The notes under the pieces were generated by a model. The model saw only the letters and a list, made by a program, of their open reading frames with translations, made no database searches and was not told the DNA's origin. Shown here one piece after another: positions 15,934 to 27,175 of a DNA stretch of 28,598 bases. Position 1 is the stretch's first letter, and every line of letters begins with the position of its first letter. This DNA comes from Bacteroidota bacterium (GTDB taxonomy: Bacteria; Bacteroidota; Bacteroidia; Bacteroidales; VadinHA17), in NCBI GenBank assembly GCA_022711195.1, contig JAKLFN010000004.1, positions 1-28,598 of the forward strand, read 5' to 3'. The position numbers and the translations under genes were made by a program.

Positions 15934-16548
15934 TCAGAGCAATCCTGCCTCTATCTGTAGTATAATAACTTCCATCCAGGCATCTTCGCCCCACGGGTCA
16001 TACTCAGCCTTAAGATTTGTACCGAAGATCCTGGCGATGCCCTGCCAGAACGACGCAGAAAAGCCGCCCCGGTACTGTTTGATCAGATCGAAGGAGGTGT
16101 TCATCGTCTCACGGTCGATCAGCTTTATCAATAGCTTTCCCTGTGTAATTGTCATGTCACGGATATCATCCTCATATTCCCCCAGCACTTCACGCTCAAC
16201 GCTCTTCAGATATTGCTTTCGCTCTTTTTCATCAGGCATCGCTGCAAGCTTCATGTTCACCTCTTCAAACTTGTCGCGCACAATCATGGCATAAGGGTAA
16301 ACCTTTTTGAGGTTGAAGATCATCCGGTCATATTTTCTTATAATTACTTTTCTTGGAGCATTCTTATTTCCGACGATGGTCACTTCTTTTATTTCGACCT
16401 CCGGAAGGAGTTCGCCATTACGCTCAACTTCCTGAAGAAGGTAAACCCTGCCCTGTGAGGTATCACGCGCCGACGAGGCTGTATCATTCTGCCCGGAAGC
16501 TGAAAGGGTAATCAGAAGCGAAAGGATTATGACGGTACAGGATCTCAC
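15934..16548 (-). CDS. DUF4294 family exported protein
   Basis: This 204-residue protein has a signal peptide (MRSCTVIILSLLITLSASGQ). The DUF4294 region contains EVEIKEVTIVGNKNAPRKVI, IRKYDRMIFNLKKVYPYAMIV, a charged helical middle (KLAAMPDEKERKQYLKSVER), MTITQGKLLIKLIDRETMNTSF, and a final FWQGIARIFGTNLKAEYDP with WGEDAWMEVII. The family is largely confined to Bacteroidota and has no known activity. The mature protein is probably periplasmic. thpR follows 11 bp downstream, suggesting a two-gene unit, but no functional link is evident. Confidence 0.87.
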   Translation of the reverse strand: MRSCTVIILSLLITLSASGQNDTASSARDTSQGRVYLLQEVERNGELLPEVEIKEVTIVGNKNAPRKVIIRKYDRMIFNLKKVYPYAMIVRDKFEEVNMKLAAMPDEKERKQYLKSVEREVLGEYEDDIRDMTITQGKLLIKLIDRETMNTSFDLIKQYRGGFSASFWQGIARIFGTNLKAEYDPWGEDAWMEVIILQIEAGLL

Positions 16549-16644
16549 ACTCTTTTTTTACAAAATTACCAAATATTCTTCCCTGTTTACAACAGAGTAA
16601 TTTATCCAAAATTGTGCCAGACTCTGTCGCAGATACAACTCTCA

Positions 16645-16675
16645 TTTGCCAAATAGCGGATTATAGGTACTTTTA
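16645..16675 (+). promoter_or_regulatory. Bacteroidota-type promoter for the DUF3267 gene
   Basis: A -33 TTTG at 16645-16648 and a -7 TACTTTTA (consensus TAnnTTTG, last base differs) at 16668-16675 are separated by exactly the preferred 19 bp. Transcription would start a few bases before the ATG at 16690. This is the best-supported promoter in the window. It lies in the 141-bp gap shared with the divergent DUF4294 gene. Confidence 0.5.
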
Positions 16676-16689
16676 AGGAAATTTTCCTT

Positions 16690-17511
16690 ATGCCACTGGA
16701 GATAGAAGACCTTAAGGATCCGTCGAGGTTCAGGGAGCTTTACTCACTGCCTTATAGCGAAATGGTAGAATTTGTCGTGGAATATATCAGGAAGAATACC
16801 CCGGTAATGATTTTCTACTGGTCGCTGTGCCTGGTCTTTTTTGCAATCGGACTGACTGTCAGGATAAATATCTCAGGGTATTTTCAGATCGGCACCATTA
16901 TGCTCCATTCAATGCTGGGCTTTATTCTGTTTCCGGTAATTCTGATACCGGTGCATGAGCTTATGCATGTAATCCCCTTTCTCCTCACAGGAGCCAGGAG
17001 AATACGGATCGGGGCCGACCTGAAACAATACATATTTTATGTAACCGCTCACAGGAATATCATGAACAGCGCTAAGTTCATATTTGTGGCGCTGGTCCCC
17101 TTTTTTATTATAACTGCAGGTCTTCTCCTGATGGTCTTCATGCTCCCGGGACTATGGAAATGGAGCCTGTCGGCGCTGCTTTTTGTACATACGACGATGT
17201 GTGCCGGCGATTTTGCAATGCTGAACTTTTATTATCATCACCGTCACCGGAAAATATATACTTATGATGATGCGGATGAAAAAATGGCTTATTTTTATGA
17301 GGCAATATTACCAACTACCCAGCACCCAGAACCCAATACCCAGAACCCAGAACCCAGAACCCAGTACCCAGAACCCAGTACCCAGCACCCAGCACCCAGA
17401 GAGATAAAAACCAAACATATATATAATGAAGAAACTGATATTTACCCTGACACTGACCATGTTCATTCTGGCGCCGGTGATGGCGCAGAGAAAGATCGTC
17501 AACATTCCTGA
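16690..17511 (+). CDS. DUF3267 membrane zincin-like protein with repeat-encoded C-terminal extension
   Basis: This 273-residue open frame is an integral membrane protein of the DUF3267 putative zincin-peptidase family. Hydrophobic segments lie at about 36-58, 64-88, 121-150 and 155-180. HELMH at residues 89-93 sits at the end of the second segment, as in membrane-embedded metalloproteases, giving two likely zinc His and a catalytic Glu. The normal family end appears to be near residue 208 (YDDADEKMAYFYEAIL). Beyond it the frame runs through a 12-unit ACCCAGA heptamer array, producing a Pro/Gln/Asn/Glu-rich tail, then into the start of the PHP gene in another frame, overlapping it by 86 bp. 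The last 65 residues are therefore probably not ancestral. Substrate unknown. Confidence 0.8.
   Translation: MPLEIEDLKDPSRFRELYSLPYSEMVEFVVEYIRKNTPVMIFYWSLCLVFFAIGLTVRINISGYFQIGTIMLHSMLGFILFPVILIPVHELMHVIPFLLTGARRIRIGADLKQYIFYVTAHRNIMNSAKFIFVALVPFFIITAGLLLMVFMLPGLWKWSLSALLFVHTTMCAGDFAMLNFYYHHRHRKIYTYDDADEKMAYFYEAILPTTQHPEPNTQNPEPRTQYPEPSTQHPAPREIKTKHIYNEETDIYPDTDHVHSGAGDGAEKDRQHS
17317..17400. repeat. ACCCAGN heptanucleotide tandem array, 12 units
   Basis: Twelve contiguous 7-nt units run without interruption: mostly ACCCAGA, with ACCCAGC, ACCCAGT and one ACCCAAT. 84 bp equals 28 codons, and because 7 is not a multiple of 3 the encoded peptide repeats every seven residues (TQNPEPR-like). The array sits between the conserved end of DUF3267 and the PHP gene. 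Variation at the seventh base suggests gradual drift rather than a very recent expansion. Confidence 0.92.
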
Positions 17512-18490
17512 CCTACCGGGATATGTTACCCTGAAATGTGATTTCCATATGCATACTGTATTCTCCGACGGCAACGTATGGCCGTTGATGCGTGTGGCAG
17601 AGGCATACCGCGAAGGGCTCGATGCCATTTCAATTACGGATCATATTGAATATACACCAAAAAAAGCATACGTTCCTGTTGATCATAATGCCGCATGGAA
17701 TATTTCACAGAATGCTGCAAAAGAAGGGAACCTGATTCTTGTGCATGGAGCAGAGATAACACGGTCGATGCCTCCCGGACACCTTAATACACTTTTCATA
17801 ACTGATGCAAATGCACTGGTAAAGGACTCTGTTTACAATGTCATTGAAGAAGCTGTTAAACAGGGTGCATTCATCCAGTGGAATCATCCCGGATGGAAGT
17901 CACAGCAGCCTGACGGTATCCCGCGGATGTACACCATCCATCACAGGCTCTTAAAAAACAAATGGCTCCACGGGATCGAATTTGGCAACGACACGGAGTA
18001 TTATCCTCTTGTGCTTACCTTCTGCAAAAATTTTAATCTCGCAGTCATGGCAAACAGCGATAACCACACGGTTATGAGTGAGACATTTGCGCTCCCTGAA
18101 TACACGCACCGTCCTATGACGCTGGTCTTTGCAAAGGAGAGAACCTCAGAATCGCTGAAAGAAGCAATGTTTGCAGGCAGGACACTGGCATACACCGACG
18201 ACATAATTGCAGGTAAAGAGGAACTGGCCAGGGCTCTCTATTCGCAGTGCATCTCTGTGAGCAAACCTTACTACGAAAATGACAAGAGCATATATTTTGA
18301 GGTGAAGAATAAATCAGATATCCCGTTCTATCTTGTCAATGGACCTGCCGGGGCAACACCCTCCATCACCCTGGCACCCAATTCAATAACAAGGGTTGTC
18401 CTGAGCAAAAAAGTGACTTCTCCCCTCGTTTATGATGTAAAAAATATTCTGACCGGCGAAAAGGAAGTTCTGAAGGTTGAATTGAAGTAA
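17426..18490 (+). CDS. Exported PHP-domain phosphoesterase (Sb-PDE family-like)
   Basis: This 354-residue protein has a signal peptide (MKKLIFTLTLTMFILAPVMAQ) and a PHP metal-dependent phosphoesterase domain. Metal ligands are visible in order: CDFHMHTVFSDG with His41 and His43, ITDHIEY with Asp72 and His73, VHGAEIT, IQWNHPGW, and MANSDNHT. A beta-rich C-terminal domain (FYLVNGPAGATPSITLAPNS) ends the protein. Length and layout resemble the Sb-PDE-type phosphodiesterases of Bacteroidota, which act on phosphate esters outside the cytoplasm. The substrate is not clear from sequence. The 5' end overlaps the extended DUF3267 frame. Convergent lacZ follows across a strong hairpin. Confidence 0.88.
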   Translation: MKKLIFTLTLTMFILAPVMAQRKIVNIPDLPGYVTLKCDFHMHTVFSDGNVWPLMRVAEAYREGLDAISITDHIEYTPKKAYVPVDHNAAWNISQNAAKEGNLILVHGAEITRSMPPGHLNTLFITDANALVKDSVYNVIEEAVKQGAFIQWNHPGWKSQQPDGIPRMYTIHHRLLKNKWLHGIEFGNDTEYYPLVLTFCKNFNLAVMANSDNHTVMSETFALPEYTHRPMTLVFAKERTSESLKEAMFAGRTLAYTDDIIAGKEELARALYSQCISVSKPYYENDKSIYFEVKNKSDIPFYLVNGPAGATPSITLAPNSITRVVLSKKVTSPLVYDVKNILTGEKEVLKVELK

Positions 18491-18498
18491 CCCACATT

Positions 18499-18526
18499 CC
18501 CCTCCCCTTAAAGTTAAGGGGAGGGG
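18499..18526. terminator. Strong GC-rich hairpin between convergent genes
   Basis: Arm CCCCTCCCCTTAA (18499-18511) and its exact inverse TTAAGGGGAGGGG (18514-18526) are separated by only AG. The hairpin lies 8 bp after the PHP stop and 12 bp from the lacZ stop, so it could terminate both. On the minus strand it is preceded by CCCCACCCCTGGCCCC, the same word order as at 5487-5513. There is no long T-run. Confidence 0.6.
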
Positions 18527-18538
18527 CCAGGGGTGGGG

Positions 18539-21778
<3,240 letters not shown>

Positions 21779-21813
21779 TTATGGTTTTGTTAAAGTTATG
21801 AATTCCTTTCTGC

Positions 21814-23484
21814 TTAGAAAAGTCCTGTTATTTTTCCTGATGAATCGATATCAATTTTCTCGGCAGAAGGATTTACGGGCAATCCCGGCATCCTCATTAT
21901 TGTCCCGGCGATGGGTACAATAAAGCCGGCACCCGAGGAGAGCTCTATCTCACGTATTTTTATTGTAAAGCCTGTCGGCCGGCCTCTCCGGTTCTGATCG
22001 TCGGACAACGATTTTTGTGTTTTGGCTATGCAGACAGCCAGGTTCCCCAGTCCCAGCTTTTCGATTTTTTCTATCTGCGATTTGGCTTTTACGGTATATT
22101 CCACATGATCGGCCCCGTACATTTTTTTGCAGATAGTGTTAATCTTTTCCTCAAAAGACCAGGAAAGTTCGTAGAGAGGCTTAAAGCAATCCGGGCAATC
22201 CGACATCGACTCGAGCACCTTATTGGCGAGTTCCACAGCCCCTTCACCGCCTTTGGCCCATGAATCGTTTATAGCTACTTTCACGTTCTGTGATTTGCAA
22301 TGCTTTACCAGAAGCTCCATCTCTTCATCAGTGTCGGAATCGAACCTGTTGACTGCGACAATCGGATTAAAACCGAAATACTTCATATTTTCTATATGCT
22401 TGTCGAGATTGGGAAATCCTTTTATCAGCATCTCAATATCCTCATTCTGGAGTGTTGAAAGTTTAGCTCCTCCATGATATTTAAGAGCCCGGATGGTAGC
22501 GACAATAACAACCGCATTCGTCTTCAGTCCGCCGAACTGTGACTTTATATCGAAGAACTTCTCAGCACCCAGTTCACTGGCAAAACCTGCTTCTGTTACT
22601 ACTATTTCGCTCAGCGAGAGTCCTGTTTTGGTAGCAATAATAGAGTTTGTTCCCTGGGCTATGTTTGCAAAAGGGCCGCCATGAATAATAGCAGGAGTCC
22701 CCTCCAGGGTCTGGACTAGATTTGGTTTAATGGCATCCTTAAGCAGTGCTGCCATGGCTCCCTGTGCCCTGAGATCGCGGGCAAAAACAGGTTTGTCGGC
22801 GTAGGTATATCCTACAAAAATATTACCCAGCCTCTGCTTAAGGTCGTCAAGATCGCGTGCAATGCAGAGCGTTGCCATCACCTCTGAGGCAGCCGTGATC
22901 TCGAATCCCGATTGCCGCGGCACACCTTCTGTGGTACCGCCGAGTCCAATGACTATATCGCGGAGAGCCCTTTCGTTCATGTCCATTACACGCTTCCACT
23001 CAATTGTTCTCGGATCGAGGCCAAGATTACCCTCCTTCAGCTGGATATTGTTATCGATAAGTGCAGCCAGGAGATTATGTGCTTTCTCCACAGCAGAAAT
23101 ATCGCCTGTAAAATGCAGGTTAATATCTTCCATGGGGATAACCTGGGAGTAGCCTCCTCCTGCAGCTCCACCTTTGATACCAAAAACAGGACCAAGTGAC
23201 GGCTCCCTGAGAACGACTGTGGTTTTCTTCCCCAGCCTGTTCAGAGCCTGGGCCAGCCCTATCGACGTCGTTGTCTTACCTTCACCGGCAGGAGTAGGAG
23301 TTATTGCAGTAACAAGAACAAGCTTCGCGTTTTTAATCTTCTCCTCATCGATGAAATGAAGAGGAATCTTTGCCTTGTATTTCCCGTAAAACTCAAGTTC
23401 ATCATGTGGTATTCCCAGCTGATCGGCAATTTTCACTATCGGTTTTATCCGGGCTTCCTGAGCAATTTCAATATCCTGTTTCAT
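21814..23484 (-). CDS. fhs: Formate--tetrahydrofolate ligase
   Basis: This 556-residue cytoplasmic enzyme makes 10-formyl-THF from formate, THF and ATP. The P-loop-like TPTPAGEGKTTTSIGLAQAL begins at about residue 63. Further family blocks are REPSLGPVFGIKGGAAGGGY, MEDINLHFTGDISAVEKAHN, GGTTEGVPRQSGFEITAASE, IIHGGPFANIAQGTNSI, and a C-terminal PAGTIMRMPGLP-like segment (VPIAGTIMRMPGLPVNPSAE). Length matches the family. It is divergent from the dienelactone hydrolase gene and upstream of the lipoprotein beta-galactosidase on the same strand, with no pathway link to it. Together with GcvP it supplies folate one-carbon units. Confidence 0.97.
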   Translation of the reverse strand: MKQDIEIAQEARIKPIVKIADQLGIPHDELEFYGKYKAKIPLHFIDEEKIKNAKLVLVTAITPTPAGEGKTTTSIGLAQALNRLGKKTTVVLREPSLGPVFGIKGGAAGGGYSQVIPMEDINLHFTGDISAVEKAHNLLAALIDNNIQLKEGNLGLDPRTIEWKRVMDMNERALRDIVIGLGGTTEGVPRQSGFEITAASEVMATLCIARDLDDLKQRLGNIFVGYTYADKPVFARDLRAQGAMAALLKDAIKPNLVQTLEGTPAIIHGGPFANIAQGTNSIIATKTGLSLSEIVVTEAGFASELGAEKFFDIKSQFGGLKTNAVVIVATIRALKYHGGAKLSTLQNEDIEMLIKGFPNLDKHIENMKYFGFNPIVAVNRFDSDTDEEMELLVKHCKSQNVKVAINDSWAKGGEGAVELANKVLESMSDCPDCFKPLYELSWSFEEKINTICKKMYGADHVEYTVKAKSQIEKIEKLGLGNLAVCIAKTQKSLSDDQNRRGRPTGFTIKIREIELSSGAGFIVPIAGTIMRMPGLPVNPSAEKIDIDSSGKITGLF

Positions 23485-23592
23485 AATTCAATAATTTTGT
23501 AAAAATCATCAGGCTAAACTAATACATAGGTTTCAAAATATAGCTATTTGTGATTTTTTTTGTACATTGGAGAACATGAAAAACTGGAAATT

Positions 23593-24450
23593 ATGGAAAA
23601 AAAGGTAACCGAACTGTTCAACGATTACAAAAAAGGAGATCTGAGCCGCAGAGGCTTTCTGAAAAAACTGGCATTATTAACAGGAAGCATGACCGGGGCA
23701 ATGGCGCTCCTTCCAATGATGGAAGAAAATGACCTGTTGGCAGCAAAGGGGTCAAAGGGGAAAGATGAACTGATAAGCGAGTTCATAAAGTATCCGGCCG
23801 CAACCGGCGAGATGAGGGCATTTTTGTCATTCCCGAAGAAAGGAAAGAAGCTGCCTGCCGTTATTGTAATCCATGAAAACCGCGGACTTGTTCCGCACAT
23901 CCAGGAAGTTACCAAAAGGATGGCGGCTGAAGGATTCCTGGCCCTGGCCCCTGACGCACTGTCGCCTGTCGGAGGAACACCCGAAGATATCAGTAACGTA
24001 GGTGCACTCTTTAAACAACTGAACAACGAGGAGACAACAAAGAATTTCGTCGCTGCCGTGAAATACCTGGAGACACACCCAAAATCGAACGGTAAAGTGG
24101 GATGTACAGGATTCTGCTGGGGTGGAGCAATGACAAACCAGGTAGCAGTAAACTCACCTGACCTCGATGCCGCAGTTCCCTATTACGGACGTCAGCCTGC
24201 AGCAGAAGATGTAGCTAAGATCAAAGCTCCTGTTATGGCACATTATGCCGAAAACGATGCCGGAATAAATGCCGGGATAGCAGCCTTTGAGGAGGCGCTG
24301 AAAAAGAACAATATCGAATATCAGATCTTCTCATACCCGGGAACAGGACATGGTTTCAATAACGACACAAATACCGGCCGTTATCATGAAGAGGCTGCAA
24401 AACTGGCGTGGAGCAGGACGGTAGGATTTTTTAAGGAGAAGCTGAAATAA
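23593..24450 (+). CDS. Tat-exported dienelactone hydrolase family protein
   Basis: This 285-residue alpha/beta hydrolase has an N-terminal twin-arginine signal: LSRRGFLKK with Arg19-Arg20, then a hydrophobic stretch LALLTGSMTGAMALLP. The hydrolase domain spans about 65-283. Its catalytic triad is visible as Cys185 in GFCWGG, Asp222 in YAENDAG and His253 in GTGHGFNND, as in dienelactone hydrolases. Substrate is uncertain; many relatives act on small esters or lactones. The open frame extends upstream to a TTG at 23560, but the ATG at 23593 gives the standard Tat signal start. Export through Tat suggests folding in the cytoplasm before secretion. Confidence 0.9.
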   Translation: MEKKVTELFNDYKKGDLSRRGFLKKLALLTGSMTGAMALLPMMEENDLLAAKGSKGKDELISEFIKYPAATGEMRAFLSFPKKGKKLPAVIVIHENRGLVPHIQEVTKRMAAEGFLALAPDALSPVGGTPEDISNVGALFKQLNNEETTKNFVAAVKYLETHPKSNGKVGCTGFCWGGAMTNQVAVNSPDLDAAVPYYGRQPAAEDVAKIKAPVMAHYAENDAGINAGIAAFEEALKKNNIEYQIFSYPGTGHGFNNDTNTGRYHEEAAKLAWSRTVGFFKEKLK

Positions 24451-24456
24451 AGAAGG

Positions 24457-24484
24457 TGCCGGGCGACAGGCTACAGGCTGCCGG
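24457..24484. repeat. Heptanucleotide repeat at convergent junction
   Basis: Four 7-nt units can be read: TGCCGGG, CGACAGG, CTACAGG, CTGCCGG. They lie in the 20-bp gap between the hydrolase stop and the convergent radical-SAM gene, and continue over the last codons of the latter, whose stop codon (CTA on the + strand) lies inside the third unit. The units are more degenerate than the other arrays. Confidence 0.5.
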
Positions 24485-25616
24485 ATGTTTTCTGTTGTAA
24501 TCCGATTTCCCTCAGTACCGAAATAAATGGTTTGCAGTTGTTAAAGAAAAGCTTGTAACCAGAGCATAGATAATTCAGTCCTGGCTGCCCGTCGGGTGTT
24601 GTAATAAACCTGTTCTTCGGGCATTCACCGTTGCACATTGAAAGGACATCACATTGAAGACAGTAACGGGGCAGCGTCTGAGATTTTGCCTTCCCAAATC
24701 TCTTTTGCTGCGGATCATAAAGCATTTCTGAAACCGGTTTGTGCAATATATTCCCTATCATGTGAACATGGTCGACAAAATGGTCGCACGAAAAAAAATC
24801 CCCATTATGCTCTAAAACCGGTACCCTACCACAATCGACCTTGAAAATACAGAGTGTATGTTCCTGGTTAAAAGCAGGCCGGAGAGCCTCCTCAAAGATC
24901 TGTACCTTAATCTTTCCAATATCATGGCCGGTCCATTCATCAAAAATGACTGAAAGGAACCGGCCAAAATCTTCCGGCCTGACCGTTGATTCACTCACTC
25001 CTGCCTCTCCCGATGGGTCTCTTTCTACCAGGGGAAGAAAAGAAAGATATTCTGTTCCCAGCTGCCTGAAGAAATTGTAAACTTCCAGAGGGTGTAGTGA
25101 ATTGGATGAATTCACAACACATAATATTTCAGAGGTTATCTTAAACTTCTTCAGAAGCTCATATCCTCTCAGGACCCGCTCCGATGTATGATCACCGGCT
25201 GGTGTAATACGATGTTTATTATGAAGATCAGGTGGCCCGTCGATACTGATACCGATAATAAAATTCTCTGATTTCAGGAAATGGCACCACTCCTCATCAA
25301 GGAGAGTTCCATTGGTCTGAATACCATTCAACACTTTGCGGCCTGAGGGGAGATTCTTTTTCTGCATTGAAACTACCTTTCGGTAAAAATCTATACCTGC
25401 GAGAAGAGGCTCACCGCCATGCCATGAGAAAAAGATTGTGTCATCAGAGGAGGCTTCGATATGCTGTTTTATATATTTCTCAAGGATATCATCACTCATC
25501 CTCAACGATCCGGAGCTTTCATAAAGATCCTTTTTGTTCAGATAATAACAATAAGTGCATCCGAGGTTACAGACAGCACCCACAGGCTTAACAAATATTT
25601 GAAAATCGTCAGGCAT
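24471..25616 (-). CDS. Radical SAM/SPASM anaerobic sulfatase maturase-like protein
   Basis: This 381-residue protein has the radical-SAM Cys motif CNLGCTYC at Cys16, Cys20 and Cys23, inside VKPVGAVCNLGCTYCYYLNK, which is characteristic of anaerobic sulfatase-maturating enzymes. FFSWHGGEPLLAG and IGISIDGPPDLHNKHR follow, then a SPASM region with further Cys (DCGRVPVLEHNGDFFSCDHF; CLQCDVLSMCNGECPKNRF) that would bind two auxiliary 4Fe-4S clusters. Family members convert an active-site Cys or Ser of sulfatases to formylglycine without oxygen. No sulfatase is encoded in this window, so its clients must lie elsewhere or it acts on other proteins. The last codons are encoded by a heptamer-like repeat. 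Confidence 0.88.
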   Translation of the reverse strand: MPDDFQIFVKPVGAVCNLGCTYCYYLNKKDLYESSGSLRMSDDILEKYIKQHIEASSDDTIFFSWHGGEPLLAGIDFYRKVVSMQKKNLPSGRKVLNGIQTNGTLLDEEWCHFLKSENFIIGISIDGPPDLHNKHRITPAGDHTSERVLRGYELLKKFKITSEILCVVNSSNSLHPLEVYNFFRQLGTEYLSFLPLVERDPSGEAGVSESTVRPEDFGRFLSVIFDEWTGHDIGKIKVQIFEEALRPAFNQEHTLCIFKVDCGRVPVLEHNGDFFSCDHFVDHVHMIGNILHKPVSEMLYDPQQKRFGKAKSQTLPRYCLQCDVLSMCNGECPKNRFITTPDGQPGLNYLCSGYKLFFNNCKPFISVLREIGLQQKTSGSL

Positions 25617-25638
25617 TTTCTGATTATGTTTTCTATAA

Positions 25639-25720
25639 CCTCTGTGAACCTTTGTGTTATCCTTCGTGCCCCTTTGTGTTTAAAAAATTTTACCACAAAG
25701 GATCACAAAGTACACACTAA
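25639..25720. repeat. Imperfect inverted repeat of CTTTGTG/CACAAAG type
   Basis: The left half has ACCTTTGTG, CCTTCGTG and CCTTTGTG words at 10-12 bp spacing. After an AT-rich centre (TTTAAAAAATTTTA) the right half gives the inverse words CACAAAGG and CACAAAGT. It lies in the 124-bp gap between the RsmF-like gene and the radical-SAM gene on the minus strand, and could form a long hairpin. Confidence 0.65.
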
Positions 25721-25740
25721 GAAACCCGAAGGAAAAACAA

Positions 25741-27129
25741 TTATTTATTAATACAATCCCACACAATTATATCTTTCAGATCATTATCTCCTATTCTCAT
25801 CCGGATACGCCATTCAACAGGATAATAATTGTTGAATCTTGAGCCGATATTATTCACGAATCCCAGGTTTACTCCCTTATATGTAACTAAATTCCAGCCT
25901 CTTTCTGGAAATGGAGCTTTAAAAATATCCCTGCGAAGATATGAAATGGCATCCGGGAGATCGAGACCGACTGAAGGAAACTGGTTCTTTTTTAAACGAA
26001 CCGATAACGCAAGGTCATGTGACGGAAGGAAATTATTCCCTTTCCTGCTGAAAACTGATGTACCTGGCCTGACTATCTTAAGCTTACCGAGGAGAGTATT
26101 AAAGTCTTCCATACTGGCAGGAACAGCAAATATTTCCTCACCCATTTTTATTATCCTGTCTTCATGAAGTGTGGTCCACCGGTTCACCATATTTTTCTCT
26201 TCACTGCTGATTTTCATTGCACCGGACTTCACAGCCTTTTCCTGGCTTTTTGTTCCGGATTTCTTCCTCAGGGCTGAGATGAAAAAACCCTCACCCCTGA
26301 TCTTTCCCGGATAGAAAGCATAGCCAAAAATCCCCTTATGTTCAATCTCGGTAATTCCTTCGAATCCTGAAATGTCAATTCGTACAGATTCGGCTTCAAT
26401 CTGTGAGAGAAACCAGCTGATATTTTCTTCGTTCTCGGCAGGATTAAATGTGCAGGTACTGTAAATCATAATACCTTCATCTTTGAGTGCCGGCCATGCA
26501 TCGATTAAAATTCTTTTCTGCCTGTCGGAGCTAAGCACGCAATTACCGGGCGACCACTCGCTGCGTACAACAATTTCGCGGAACATCCCTTCACCGGAAC
26601 AAGGCGCATCAACAACCAGGAGGTCGAAAAAACCTTCCAGTCTGTCACAAGCAGAGGGATCACTCTGTGTTACGATGAAATTTGATTCTCCCCATTTTAT
26701 AAGATTCTCTGCCAGTATCATCGACCGCTGACGGATTACCTCGTTAGCCACAAGAAATCCGTTTTCGCCGATCAGTGAAGAGAGGTGTGTGCTTTTTCCT
26801 CCGGGTGCCCCGCAAAGGTCGAGGACTTTTATATTTCTTATCCCTCCGCAAGTCTGTTTATAAACCTGTTCCAGGAACATGCTGGAGGCTTCCTGTGGAT
26901 AATAGCAGCCTGCGTGAAAAAGAGGATCGAGTGTAAAGGAAGGCCTCGATTCAAGATACCTGCCGTCGACACACCAGGGCACCCTCACTGAGGAAACCGG
27001 CTCACGGTTCCATTTCGAAGTATTTATACGAATACTGACAGGAGAAGGTTCTTCAAGTGCCTTCAGCAATCCTGGCGGATCGGGTAGTGATTGAGACACT
27101 ATTCTCTTACTGAATGCCTCTGGCAGCAT
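25741..27129 (-). CDS. rsmF: RsmF-like rRNA (cytosine-C5)-methyltransferase
   Basis: This 462-residue Nol1/Nop2/Sun-family enzyme methylates a cytosine in rRNA with SAM. SAM motif I is LDLCGAPGGKSTHL (about 103-116). Motif IV has DAPCSGEG (Cys177) and motif VI has YSTCTFNPAENEENI (Cys226, the expected catalytic Cys). The remaining 200 residues form the RsmF-type C-terminal extension (NFLPSHDLALSVRLKKNQFP, AISYLRRDIFKAPFPERGWNLV), which separates it from the shorter RsmB. The N-terminal part ASSMFLEQVY fits too. The exact rRNA position is not readable from sequence, so the symbol is by domain layout. Confidence 0.88.
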   Translation of the reverse strand: MLPEAFSKRIVSQSLPDPPGLLKALEEPSPVSIRINTSKWNREPVSSVRVPWCVDGRYLESRPSFTLDPLFHAGCYYPQEASSMFLEQVYKQTCGGIRNIKVLDLCGAPGGKSTHLSSLIGENGFLVANEVIRQRSMILAENLIKWGESNFIVTQSDPSACDRLEGFFDLLVVDAPCSGEGMFREIVVRSEWSPGNCVLSSDRQKRILIDAWPALKDEGIMIYSTCTFNPAENEENISWFLSQIEAESVRIDISGFEGITEIEHKGIFGYAFYPGKIRGEGFFISALRKKSGTKSQEKAVKSGAMKISSEEKNMVNRWTTLHEDRIIKMGEEIFAVPASMEDFNTLLGKLKIVRPGTSVFSRKGNNFLPSHDLALSVRLKKNQFPSVGLDLPDAISYLRRDIFKAPFPERGWNLVTYKGVNLGFVNNIGSRFNNYYPVEWRIRMRIGDNDLKDIIVWDCINK

Positions 27130-27175
27130 AATAATTATATAATCAGATTATCGCGCTCACTGACCCGGTACTAAA

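Noticed and set aside
15923..15994. Longer thpR start at 15994
   Set aside because: It adds 24 residues before the conserved MKRIFIAV strand and overlaps the upstream DUF4294 gene; the ATG at 15922 fits the family.
23560..23592. TTG start for the dienelactone hydrolase
   Set aside because: The ATG at 23593 gives a standard Tat signal peptide; the extra 11 residues look like untranslated leader.
24471..24484. Frameshift at the end of the radical-SAM gene
   Set aside because: Only the last few residues fall in the repeat; all cluster-binding Cys are upstream, so the gene is taken as intact.
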